Part shown: positions 24,200 to 32,228 of the stretch, in pieces
Layout: each line of letters opens with the position of its first letter
Position numbering within the stretch: the first letter of the stretch is position 1
Source of the DNA: Cryobacterium sp. Y29
Lineage (GTDB): Bacteria; Actinomycetota; Actinomycetes; Actinomycetales; Microbacteriaceae
NCBI RefSeq assembly: GCF_002929825.1
Contig: NZ_PJJN01000036.1
Coordinates: forward strand, 124,001-188,000
Length of the DNA: 64,000 nt
Reading direction: 5' to 3'
Position numbers and translations under genes: made by a program
The notes under the pieces: model-generated
The model's input: only the letters and a program-made list of their open reading frames with translations
Database searches by the model: none
What the model was told of the DNA's origin: nothing

Positions 24200-25150
24200 T
24201 CATAAGGTAGGCCCGGGCGATGCAATGGCAACGAGGGCGTGCAGCGCGGCAGCCAGGGCAGGCACGCCTTCGGCGCCGGCCGCCGTCACGGCGTGCAGGG
24301 TGCGATGGTCACGCCCGGTCGTGGCCCGAATCGAAACACCCGAGCGCCGTCCGACGGACTCGATCGCGAGGGCCGGAAGCAATGCCACGCCGATACCGGC
24401 CTCGACCAGACCGAACACGGCGGCGACATTATCGGTTTCATAGGAGATGCGCGGGGCGAATCCGCGGCGATCGCAGAGGTCGAGCAGGTGGCCGCGACAG
24501 CGCGGGCAGCCGGCCACCCAGTTCTCGTCGGCGAGGGCGCGCAGATCAACCGGTGCGACGCCGTCGCCGAGCGGATGCCCGACCGGCAGCACGAGCATCA
24601 TCTCGTCCCGTTGCATGGTCGCCACTCGCAGCCCCTGCGCACTCTCCCGGTGCGGATCCACCCGATCCCCCGGGTAACTGAACGTGATGGCCAGGTCTGC
24701 CCGGTTGTCGCGCACGGCGGCGACAGCTTCGGGCGGTTCGGCCTCCAGATAGGTGATGCTGATCTGGGAGTACCGTTCCTTCATCTGCGCGAGCAGGCTC
24801 GGCACGAGGGTAGCGGATGCCGACGGGAACGCCACGAGCCGCACCAGTCCGGCGCGCAGACCCTGCAACTCGGCGATCTCCCCCTCTGCTGCATCGAGCG
24901 CGGTCGCCACGGTCAGGGCGTGCCGTGAAAGCACAAGGCCAGCCTCAGTAAGCCGAACGCCACGTCCGACTCGCTCGATCACGGCGAGCCCGAGTCGCTG
25001 CTCGAGCCGTTTGAGGTGCTGGCTCACGGCCGGCTGGCTGTAGCCGAGGGCGGCCGCTGCGGCAGTGATGGACCCACTCTCGTGCACTGCACGCACGACG
25101 CGCAGGGAGTGGGCGTCAAGGTCTGGGCTCTGCCCGGGCAGATGAATCAT
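24200..25150 (-). CDS. LysR-family transcriptional regulator
   Basis: A 316-residue regulator with an N-terminal LysR helix-turn-helix (VVRAVHESGSITAAAAALGY and SQPAVSQHLKRLEQRLGL) and a periplasmic-binding-protein-like effector domain (LVRLVAFPSASATLVPSLL, DLAITFSYPGD). It is divergent from an aminotransferase gene with 82 bp between starts, and a palindrome of the T-N11-A type lies in that gap. The regulator therefore probably controls the aminotransferase and itself. Inducer unknown. Confidence 0.92.
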   Translation of the reverse strand: MIHLPGQSPDLDAHSLRVVRAVHESGSITAAAAALGYSQPAVSQHLKRLEQRLGLAVIERVGRGVRLTEAGLVLSRHALTVATALDAAEGEIAELQGLRAGLVRLVAFPSASATLVPSLLAQMKERYSQISITYLEAEPPEAVAAVRDNRADLAITFSYPGDRVDPHRESAQGLRVATMQRDEMMLVLPVGHPLGDGVAPVDLRALADENWVAGCPRCRGHLLDLCDRRGFAPRISYETDNVAAVFGLVEAGIGVALLPALAIESVGRRSGVSIRATTGRDHRTLHAVTAAGAEGVPALAAALHALVAIASPGPTL

Positions 25151-25160
25151 GGACTAAATC

Positions 25161-25175
25161 ATAACTTTAAATTAT
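25161..25175. promoter_or_regulatory. Putative LysR binding site between divergent genes
   Basis: ATAACTTTAAATTAT is an imperfect AT-rich palindrome (ATAA...TTAT) with T-N11-A spacing, standing out in a GC-rich context between the LysR and aminotransferase starts. It lies 11 bp before the regulator's ATG. Confidence 0.5.
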
Positions 25176-25232
25176 GACTTACATCGGATACTGGCTGTTG
25201 TCCTATGAATCCCCCCTCGGCACACTGGAACC

Positions 25233-26306
25233 ATGACCCCCGCACCAAAACAAATGAGCACCGTCAGCCTCGCCGACGCCCGCACCCGGTATACCTCCGG
25301 CCGCGGCTACCTGGCCGCCTGCACCCTCGGACTACCGACGCACGCCACGATCGCCGCGATGCGCGCCGACACCGACACCTGGGCCCGCGGTGAGGCCAGC
25401 GCCTCGCGTTACGTCGAGGTCGTCGAGCGCGTGCGCGCCGGCTACGCCGACCTCGTCGACGTCACGCTCGACCGCGTGGCAATCGGCTCACAGACCTCGG
25501 TCATGGCCGGGGTGATCGCCGCAAGCATCCCCGACGGCGGCGAAGTCGTGCTGCCGATTGGCGACTTCAGCTCGATGGTGTTTCCTTTTCTGGCCCAGGC
25601 GCATCGCGACGTGACCGTGCGGCAGGTGCAACTGGCCGACCTGGCCGCGAACCTGACCGCGAAGACCTGGATCGTGGCGTTTTCGCTCGTGCAGTCCGCC
25701 ACAGGAACCGTGGCCGACAGCGTCGCCATCCGGGCCGCAGCGCAGGCCACGGGAACCTTCACCCTCTGCGACACGACCCAGGCGACTGGGTGGATGCCGG
25801 TCGACGCCGCGGCATTTGACGCGACAATCTGCCACAGCTACAAATGGCTCGGTGCACCGCGCGGCGTAGCCTTCTTCACGGTCTCCGAAGCCTTCGCGGC
25901 GCAACTGCACCCCATCAACGCCGGTTGGTACGCCGGAGACGACCCGTGGGCATCCTGTTATGGGCCGGCAATGACGCTCGCCCCAGGCGCCCGCCGCTTC
26001 GACGTGTCGCCGGCCTGGCCGGCCTGGGCCGGTGCCGAGCCCGCCATCGATCTGTTCCGCAGCCTCGACCTGGCCGAGGTGCGCGCCCATAACGTGGCCC
26101 TGGGCAATGCCCTCTGTGACGGTTTGGGGGTGCCCCGGCTCGATCAGGCCATCATCAGCTGGCCGGATGCCGATGGCCGCGACCTCGCGCGCCTGACCGA
26201 TGCGGGCCTCACCGCTTCGGGTCGGGCCGGTCGCGCCCGCGTCGCCTTTCACCTCTTCAATGACGAAGAGGATGTGGCACTGGCCCTAGCCGCCCTGCGC
26301 CCGTGA
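25233..26306 (+). CDS. PLP-dependent aminotransferase class V (cysteine desulfurase/kynureninase-like)
   Basis: A 357-residue fold-type I PLP enzyme. The cofactor lysine is in CHSYKWLGAPRGVAFF near residue 205, with the aspartate that supports the pyridine nitrogen in CDTTQATGWMPV before it. The protein is shorter than SufS/IscS and lacks the mobile cysteine loop, so a true cysteine desulfurase is doubtful. Stand-alone members of this class act on varied amino acids. It is controlled most likely by the divergent LysR protein. Its 3' end runs into the double palindrome at 26324-26380. Confidence 0.88.
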   Translation: MTPAPKQMSTVSLADARTRYTSGRGYLAACTLGLPTHATIAAMRADTDTWARGEASASRYVEVVERVRAGYADLVDVTLDRVAIGSQTSVMAGVIAASIPDGGEVVLPIGDFSSMVFPFLAQAHRDVTVRQVQLADLAANLTAKTWIVAFSLVQSATGTVADSVAIRAAAQATGTFTLCDTTQATGWMPVDAAAFDATICHSYKWLGAPRGVAFFTVSEAFAAQLHPINAGWYAGDDPWASCYGPAMTLAPGARRFDVSPAWPAWAGAEPAIDLFRSLDLAEVRAHNVALGNALCDGLGVPRLDQAIISWPDADGRDLARLTDAGLTASGRAGRARVAFHLFNDEEDVALALAALRP

Positions 26307-26323
26307 CACCCTGACCCCGTGAC

Positions 26324-26380
26324 CCCCTGGACGGGGCCCGGGCCCCGTCCAGGGGCCCAGTTTATAAACTGGGCCCCTGG
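26324..26380. terminator. Overlapping perfect palindromes between convergent genes
   Basis: Two perfect 32-bp palindromes overlap: 26324-26355 (CCCCTGGACGGGGCCC and its complement) and 26349-26380 (CCAGGGGCCCAGTTTA and its complement). They share CCAGGGG, so only one can form at a time, in RNA or as a DNA cruciform. The site lies between convergent genes and probably terminates both, though no long T-run follows. Confidence 0.6.
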
Positions 26381-26435
26381 CCATAAGGTGGGCCCGGGAA
26401 CGGGGCAGGCAGGTACCGGAGCCGAGCGCCAAGCG

Positions 26436-27164
26436 TCAGGCCGGGCGCACCACGGGGTTCACGAGCGCTCCGATGCCAGCGATCGACATCGTGACCGTGT
26501 CGCCGTCGACGACAGCCGCCGGCGTGTCGAGCGGTCCGGCCAGAATCACGTCGCCGGGCAGCAGCGTGAACACGCTCGAGGCGAATGCCACGAGCGCAGA
26601 AACGGTCTCCTCGGTGGTCCGATCGTCGTCGCCGAGGTCGACCGCCTGAAACTCCTCATCATTGATCAATCCGCGCAGCGGTGTGGCTGCCTCGTCGAAC
26701 TCCGTCTCAATGATCGGTCCGAGCGGGAGGAACGTGTCGAAAGCCCCGGCGCGGGTGGCCGACGCCTCTGCAAGGTCAGCCGCGGTGACGACCGTCGCTA
26801 CGGTGTAGCCGAAAACGCGGCCGGGGGCATCCGCCACTGAGACGTTCTTGGCGATCTTGCCGATCATGATGGCGAGCTGGCCGTCGACCTCAACCCGATC
26901 GGAGGCGGCGGGCAGCACGATAGCGTCGCCGGGGCCGACGACAGCGGTGTTCGGCCGCAGCACGAACGCCTCAGAAGACACCACCGCGACGATCTTCGAG
27001 CGCGGAATCACCGGCGCGAGCAGCTTCACGTCGGCCAAGGCCACCCGGTCGCCGGTCGTGTCGAATCCGGCGAACATCGGGTCGCTTGTGAGCACGACCA
27101 GTTCGTCGTCGTCAACGATACCGAACGCGATGGCGCCCTGGTAGCTGTAGCGTGCGATCTTCAC
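26436..27164 (-). CDS. Fumarylacetoacetate hydrolase-family protein, metal site lost
   Basis: A 242-residue protein with the clear FAH fold: KIVAVVSSEAFVLRPNT, DRVEVDGQLAIMIGK, RVFGYTVATVVTAAD and FDTFLPLGPIIETEFD. In active members the three metal ligands are two Glu in an ExE motif and the Asp of NDVTARD. Here they are D94, Q96 and V125, and the GTPxGVG loop is also altered. The fold is kept but the hydrolase/decarboxylase chemistry is unlikely. It follows ilvE by 29 bp on the same strand, as in relatives. GTG start. Confidence 0.85.
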   Translation of the reverse strand: MKIARYSYQGAIAFGIVDDDELVVLTSDPMFAGFDTTGDRVALADVKLLAPVIPRSKIVAVVSSEAFVLRPNTAVVGPGDAIVLPAASDRVEVDGQLAIMIGKIAKNVSVADAPGRVFGYTVATVVTAADLAEASATRAGAFDTFLPLGPIIETEFDEAATPLRGLINDEEFQAVDLGDDDRTTEETVSALVAFASSVFTLLPGDVILAGPLDTPAAVVDGDTVTMSIAGIGALVNPVVRPA

Positions 27165-27193
27165 GTGTCTCGTTTCCGCTCAAAAGGTTCAGT

Positions 27194-28297
27194 TTAGTCG
27201 AGGCGGGTGAGCCAGCCGTGACGGTCAGGCACGCGCCCATACTGAATGTCGGTGAGTTCCTGGCGCAGCGACAGGGTGACCTCGCCAGCCGGGGCATCCG
27301 CTTCGCCGATCGTGAAGTCCTTGCCTTTGAGCTGGCCGATCGGGGTGACGACGGCGGCGGTTCCACAGGCGAAAACCTCGGTGATGGCACCGGATGCGAC
27401 GCCGTCGCGCCATTCCGCCAGCGTCACCTCGCGCTCTTCCACGGTCATACCGCGGTCGCGGGCCAGCTGCATGATGCTGTCGCGGGTGACGCCCTCGAGA
27501 ATGGATCCGGTCAGGCGAGGCGTGATAATCGTGTCAGTGCCGTGCACGAAGAACACGTTCATGCCGCCGAGTTCATCGACGTTCGTCCCGGTCTCACCGT
27601 CGAGAAAGAGCACCTGGGCGCAGCCATTCTCGTACGCCTCCATCTGGGGCAGCAGCGACGCGGCATAGTTGCCGCCGCACTTGGCGGCGCCGGTACCGCC
27701 GCGACCGGCGCGGGAGTACTCGGTCGACAGCCAGATCTTCACCGGGGCCACGCCATCGGCGAAGTAGGCACCGGCCGGGCTCGCGATCACGTAAAAACTT
27801 ACCTTGTGGGCGGCGCGCACCCCGAGAAAGCTCTCGTTGGCGATCATGAACGGGCGCAGGTACAGGCTGGTCTCGGGCGCGGACGGCACCCAGTCGCCGT
27901 CGATCGCGATCATCTGCCTGACCGACTCGATGAAGTCCGGCGTCGAGAGTTCGGGCAGCGCGAGCCGCTGCGCCGAGCGTTGCAGCCGCTCGGCGTTCTT
28001 CTCGGGCCGGAAGGTCCAGATCGAGTTGTCGGCGTGGCGGTAGGCCTTGAGGCCCTCGAAGATCTCCTGGCCGTAGTGCAGCACCGACGAGGCAGGATCG
28101 AGCATCAACGGTCCATAGGGTGTGACGCGGGCGTCGTGCCAGCCGGCCTCGATCGACCAATCGATGGTGACCATGTGGTCGGTGAAGTGTTTGCCGAAGC
28201 CCGGATCGGCAAGTACCTCTTCGCGTTCGGCCTCGGCGCGTGCGTTCGTCGACGACGTGAGGGCGAAACTCATGGGAAGGATTGTGGTCTTGCTCAT
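27194..28297 (-). CDS. ilvE: Branched-chain amino acid aminotransferase
   Basis: A 367-residue fold-type IV PLP enzyme. [41 protein letters not shown] with the PLP lysine, and [15 protein letters not shown] are characteristic of bacterial BcaT/IlvE. It transfers the amino group between glutamate and the 2-oxo acids of leucine, isoleucine and valine, the last step of their synthesis and first of breakdown. Its ATG overlaps the leuB stop (ATGA), so the two are translated together. Full length. Confidence 0.96.
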   Translation of the reverse strand: MSKTTILPMSFALTSSTNARAEAEREEVLADPGFGKHFTDHMVTIDWSIEAGWHDARVTPYGPLMLDPASSVLHYGQEIFEGLKAYRHADNSIWTFRPEKNAERLQRSAQRLALPELSTPDFIESVRQMIAIDGDWVPSAPETSLYLRPFMIANESFLGVRAAHKVSFYVIASPAGAYFADGVAPVKIWLSTEYSRAGRGGTGAAKCGGNYAASLLPQMEAYENGCAQVLFLDGETGTNVDELGGMNVFFVHGTDTIITPRLTGSILEGVTRDSIMQLARDRGMTVEEREVTLAEWRDGVASGAITEVFACGTAAVVTPIGQLKGKDFTIGEADAPAGEVTLSLRQELTDIQYGRVPDRHGWLTRLD

Positions 28298-29364
28298 TTA
28301 AGTACCTTGTCTGTCAAGAGGGTCACGATGGCATCTCCCACCTCAGCGGTGCTGCGTCGCTCCAGCGTGTTGCGCCGCCATAGGTCGTCGGCCACCGCCT
28401 CGTTCACGCGAGCCGCGGCATCCGGTAGACCAAGGTGGTCGAGCAGAAGCGCTACCGACAGGATGGCTGCGGTCGGGTCGGCGAGTTGTTGGCCGGCGAT
28501 ATCGGGAGCCGAACCGTGGACCGGCTCGAACATGCTGGGAAAGCGGCCCGTCGGGTTGATATTGCCGGAGGCCGCCAGGCCGATGCCGCCGCTGATTGCC
28601 GCTGCCAGGTCGGTGAGAATGTCGCCAAAGAGGTTGTCGGTGACGAGTACATCAAATCTACTCGGATTCGTGACGAAGAAGATCGTCGCCGCGTCGACGT
28701 GCAGATAATCGACCGCAACGCGGGGGTACTCGACGGCCACCTCGTTCACGATGCGCTGCCATAGGCTGCCGGCGAAGACGAGCACGTTGGTCTTGTGCAC
28801 GAGGGTGAGGCGTTTGCGCTCGCGGCTCTCGGCCACTTCGAAGGCGTACCGCACGACGCGTTCGACCCCGTAGGCGGTGTTCACGGAGACCTCGTTGGCG
28901 ACCTCCTGGGCTGTGCCGCGGCGGATCGCTCCGCCGTTGCCGACATAGGGGCCCTCGGTGCCCTCGCGCACAACGACGAAGTCGACCACGCCGGGGGCGG
29001 CGAGCGGGCTCGCGACGCCGGGGTAGATCGTGCAGGGCCGCAGGTTGACGTAGTGGTCGAGGGCAAAGCGCAGGCCGAGCAGCAGTCCGCGCTCGATATT
29101 GGCGTTTTTCAGGCGCGGGTCACCGGGAACGCCGCCGACCGCGCCGAGAAGAATAGCGTCGTGCTCCTGGATGGACGCGAGGTCGGCGTCGGTGAGCACA
29201 TCACCGGTTTCGAGGAACCGCGCTGCGCCCAGGTGGAACATGCTCGTGTCAATCGTGACGTCGTCGCGGGCGGTGACAGCGCCGAGCACCTTGACGGCCT
29301 CGGCGACAACTTCCGGCCCAATCCCGTCTCCAGGAATGACAGCGAGTTTGATAGTACGAGACAT
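28294..29364 (-). CDS. leuB: 3-isopropylmalate dehydrogenase
   Basis: A 356-residue decarboxylating dehydrogenase: [16 protein letters not shown] at the start, the substrate loop [44 protein letters not shown] and the NAD region [12 protein letters not shown]. It oxidises 3-isopropylmalate to 2-oxoisocaproate in leucine synthesis. It is the first gene of a leuB-ilvE-FAH transcript and overlaps ilvE by four bases. The upstream gap to the divergent DUF6458 gene (112 bp) must hold its promoter. Confidence 0.96.
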   Translation of the reverse strand: MSRTIKLAVIPGDGIGPEVVAEAVKVLGAVTARDDVTIDTSMFHLGAARFLETGDVLTDADLASIQEHDAILLGAVGGVPGDPRLKNANIERGLLLGLRFALDHYVNLRPCTIYPGVASPLAAPGVVDFVVVREGTEGPYVGNGGAIRRGTAQEVANEVSVNTAYGVERVVRYAFEVAESRERKRLTLVHKTNVLVFAGSLWQRIVNEVAVEYPRVAVDYLHVDAATIFFVTNPSRFDVLVTDNLFGDILTDLAAAISGGIGLAASGNINPTGRFPSMFEPVHGSAPDIAGQQLADPTAAILSVALLLDHLGLPDAAARVNEAVADDLWRRNTLERRSTAEVGDAIVTLLTDKVLK

Positions 29365-29476
29365 GCGGCTCCGAACCGGTCAACGATCACCTGAATTGCT
29401 TCTAGTCAAACCTTACCTTTCTCGCCGAAGTGCCTAGGCTGGAGCGAAGCGCACTACCAACTGAAAGTGGGCAATC

Positions 29477-29728
29477 ATGAGTATCGGACTAGGAATTTTT
29501 CTGCTGGTCGTCGGCGCCATACTGGTGTGGGCTCTCGACCTGACCGTCACCGGAATCGACCTGCAGCTTGTCGGCTACATTTTGCTCGCGGCCGGCGCGC
29601 TCGTGACCATCCTCGGCATCGTGCTGATGACGCGTCGCCGCAACAGCGTGAGCACCACCCGAACCATCGCCGACCCGGCGAACGGCGAGCAGGTCACACG
29701 CCGCGAGAACTCGATCGACGACCTGTAG
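29477..29728 (+). CDS. DUF6458 small membrane protein
   Basis: An 83-residue protein: a first membrane segment (FLLVVGAILVWALDL), the segment TGIDLQLVGYILLAAGALVTI, then a basic cytoplasmic tail RRRNSVSTTRTI. The IxL-x-GxILL-AGA pattern identifies the DUF6458 family, common in Microbacteriaceae, function unknown. The start has GAAAGTGGG upstream. It abuts the end of the convergent transporter gene exactly. Confidence 0.85.
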   Translation: MSIGLGIFLLVVGAILVWALDLTVTGIDLQLVGYILLAAGALVTILGIVLMTRRRNSVSTTRTIADPANGEQVTRRENSIDDL

Positions 29729-31423
29729 CTAGCGTGCCCTGCGCAGCGCGACAAGCGCGACGACGGCCGCACCGAGCACGAGCGCAACACCGATCCAGGC
29801 GGTGAGGCCGACACCACTGTCGAAAGCGTGCCGAGCTGAATCGAGCAGCTGCTGCGCCACCCCGGCGGGTAGCTGCCCGGCCACGGCCACGGCTCCGCCA
29901 AGCGTTTCGCCGGCGGCAACCCGTTCAGCCGCACTCAGGCCTTCGGGCAGCAGCACTGCCGCGCGATACGACACGGTCAGAATGGTGCCGAGCACCGCTG
30001 TGCCGAGCACCGCTCCCAGCTCGTAGGCGGTTTCGGACACGGCGGATGCCGCCCCCGCCTTATCGGCCGGCGCCGTTGCCACGATCAGCTCGTTCGACAC
30101 GGTCTCGGCCGCTCCGATTCCGATTCCGAGCAGCACGAAGGCCACGCCGATGGAGAAGGCATCAATCTGCCCGGCACGCAACGCGATCGACGCGAACCCG
30201 GCGACCGACACCAGCAGTGCCACCGGCACTACTCGCGACGGGCGTACCCGGCGGGCGATCGGCACGATCAGCAGTCCAGCCACGATCATCGCGGCCAAGC
30301 CGGGCACGAGCACAAGGCCGGCCGAGAGCGGTGAGAGTCCGAGCACGAGTTGCAGGTGCTGCGAGATGAAGAACAGGCAGCCGACGAGCGCTGTGACGCT
30401 GAGCAGGTTGACGCCGACGGCGCCGCTGAACGCGCCACGCCGAAACAGGCCCATGTCGAGCATGGGGTTCGGCAGGCGCAGCTGGCGACGCACGAACCAC
30501 ACGCCGAGCGCCAGTCCGAGCGCAATCGGAGCGAACGTGAACCAGGTCGCCCCGTGCTCGGCGATGGTTTTGATGCCGTAGACGATCGGCAGCATGGTGC
30601 CAAGCGACAGGGTGATGCTGAGAAAATCGATGCGCCCGGGGTTCGGGTCGCGCGATTCGGTCACCAGGATCGGTGCCAGCACGAACAGCGGTAGCAGCAC
30701 GGGAACGGCGATCAAGAACACTGAGCCCCAAGCGAAGTGCTCGAGCAGGATGCCACCGATGACCGGACCGAGCGCGCTGCCGGCCGCGAAGCCTGTAGCC
30801 CAGATGGCGATGGCGAGGCGGCGTTGGTCACGGTCCACAAAGGTGGTTCGCAGCAGGGACAGGGTTGAAGGCATGAGCATCGCGCCGAAGAATCCGAGCG
30901 CTGCCCGGGCAATGATCAGGCCTTCGATGCTCGGAGCGAACGCCGCGAACACCGAGACCACGCCAAACCCGGCGGAGCCGATGAGCAGCAAGCGACGTCG
31001 CCCGATGCGGTCGCCCAGGCTCCCCATGGCCACGAGCAGCCCGGCGAGCACGAGCGGGTAGATATCGACCATCCAGAGCAGCTGTACACCGGTCGGCAGC
31101 GTGGCCGTGGAGATCGCCGGCAACGCAAAATTAAGCACGGTGTTGTCGATCGACACGAGCAGCACCGGCAACATCAGCACGGCCAGCGCCCACCAGCGGC
31201 GACGGTCGTGCCGCACGGGCAGAGCGGATGCCGCTCCCCCGTGGGCCCCGGCGCTGGCTGTAAGAGCTGCGTCATCGGCGTCACGGGCTTGGGACACGCT
31301 GGCCTCAACAGTGCTGGCCTTAGTAGCGCTGCCCTCAACAGCACGAGTCTCGGCGACGCGGGCCTCGGTGGGCAGCACTGTGGGATTGGTGGGACCAGCG
31401 GGGGCAGACACGATCTCTTTCAC
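29729..31423 (-). CDS. MFS drug exporter, DHA2 (14-segment, EmrB/QacA) family
   Basis: A 564-residue major facilitator with about 14 membrane segments. Segment 1 carries VSIDNTVLNFALPAI, the DHA2 motif, followed by LLWMVDIYPLVLAGLLVAMG, the loop GDRIGRRRLLLIG (motif A) and AIWATGFAAGSALGPVIGG (motif C). The first 75 residues are an unusual Ala/Thr/Val/Ser-rich low-complexity tail before the first segment. Such pumps export cationic drugs, dyes or antibiotics using the proton gradient. A TetR regulator is divergent, and an inverted repeat lies between them, so expression is likely induced by its substrate. Confidence 0.93.
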   Translation of the reverse strand: MKEIVSAPAGPTNPTVLPTEARVAETRAVEGSATKASTVEASVSQARDADDAALTASAGAHGGAASALPVRHDRRRWWALAVLMLPVLLVSIDNTVLNFALPAISTATLPTGVQLLWMVDIYPLVLAGLLVAMGSLGDRIGRRRLLLIGSAGFGVVSVFAAFAPSIEGLIIARAALGFFGAMLMPSTLSLLRTTFVDRDQRRLAIAIWATGFAAGSALGPVIGGILLEHFAWGSVFLIAVPVLLPLFVLAPILVTESRDPNPGRIDFLSITLSLGTMLPIVYGIKTIAEHGATWFTFAPIALGLALGVWFVRRQLRLPNPMLDMGLFRRGAFSGAVGVNLLSVTALVGCLFFISQHLQLVLGLSPLSAGLVLVPGLAAMIVAGLLIVPIARRVRPSRVVPVALLVSVAGFASIALRAGQIDAFSIGVAFVLLGIGIGAAETVSNELIVATAPADKAGAASAVSETAYELGAVLGTAVLGTILTVSYRAAVLLPEGLSAAERVAAGETLGGAVAVAGQLPAGVAQQLLDSARHAFDSGVGLTAWIGVALVLGAAVVALVALRRAR

Positions 31424-31479
31424 TTTCTGGGTACTTTTTTCGACCGTTATCGGCGGAACATCACCTTTGACTGTACCGG

Positions 31480-31500
31480 CTAGACGGTATAGTTGTCTAG
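31480..31500. promoter_or_regulatory. Putative TetR operator between the exporter and its regulator
   Basis: CTAGAC-N9-GTCTAG is a 21-bp interrupted perfect inverted repeat located 57 bp upstream of the exporter start and about 40 bp before the regulator start. Placement and symmetry fit a TetR operator covering both promoters. Confidence 0.6.
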
Positions 31501-31542
31501 TCCGTTACTTGTGTCCAACCGACAGTCTGCGTGTTCCTTACC

Positions 31543-32118
31543 ATGGCCCCTATGTCGAAAAATGCCCCCGCGCCGTCCGTTTCCACGCGGGATCGACTGC
31601 TCGACGCCTTTGAAGAGCTACTGGTCGAGGGCGGCGAACGCTCCGCCACACTCGACTCTGTGGCGGCGGCAGCCGCGGTGTCCAAGGGTGGCTTGCTCTA
31701 TCACTTCGCCTCGAAGGACGCCCTCGTCGACGGCCTGTTGGCCCGCCTCGACGCGCTCGCGCGCGAGGACGCCGATAATATCCGCACCGCCCCGGCCGGA
31801 CCCGTCGACTACCTCATTCGCACCTCGATGCACACCGGCAGTGCGCTTGACCGCGCGTACATCGCCGGTTCCCGGCTCGCCCAAGGCCGGGATCCCCGGG
31901 CCATGCAGGTGCTCAGCGAGATTCGTCGACGTTGGCTCTCGGTCATTGAAGACGCCGTACATGATCCGGATACAGCCCAGGCGATCATGCTGATCAGCGA
32001 CGGACTCTACGTCAACTCGTCGCTCGCCGCGTACGAACTCACACCACCGAGCCCCACCGACGAATCCATGACACGGCTGATCAACCTAATCGGCCGGCTA
32101 CTGCCGCACGCCACGTAG
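31543..32118 (+). CDS. TetR/AcrR family regulator of the divergent exporter
   Basis: About 190 residues. STRDRLLDAFEELLVEGG, SATLDSVAAAAAVSKGGLLY and HFASKDALVDGLLARLD form a textbook TetR DNA-binding domain with the K-G-LLYHF recognition region. The C-terminal domain is short, typical of multidrug-efflux repressors. There is no strong ribosome site; GTG 31531, ATG 31543 and ATG 31552 are all possible starts, and the middle one is used. It is divergent from the DHA2 exporter, with the CTAGAC repeat between. Confidence 0.9.
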   Translation: MAPMSKNAPAPSVSTRDRLLDAFEELLVEGGERSATLDSVAAAAAVSKGGLLYHFASKDALVDGLLARLDALAREDADNIRTAPAGPVDYLIRTSMHTGSALDRAYIAGSRLAQGRDPRAMQVLSEIRRRWLSVIEDAVHDPDTAQAIMLISDGLYVNSSLAAYELTPPSPTDESMTRLINLIGRLLPHAT

Positions 32119-32162
32119 TCATCCAGGCCGGATACCTCCGAGCCGAACCTCGGGACAGAAAA

Positions 32163-32187
32163 TGGGCGCCCACCGGGCAGGCGCCCA
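32163..32187 (-). terminator. Terminator between convergent TetR and serA genes
   Basis: TGGGCGCC and GGCGCCCA pair around a 9-base loop. On the minus strand the stem is followed by TTTTC, ending the serA transcript. It can also stop the TetR transcript from the other side. Confidence 0.65.
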
Positions 32188-32228
32188 CTCGTATCCGTTC
32201 TACCGCCCCCATTTACAGGCGAAGGGCG

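Noticed and set aside
27152-28708. A 518-codon frame opposite ilvE and leuB
   Set aside because: It runs across two complete genes of the other strand and shows no protein family.
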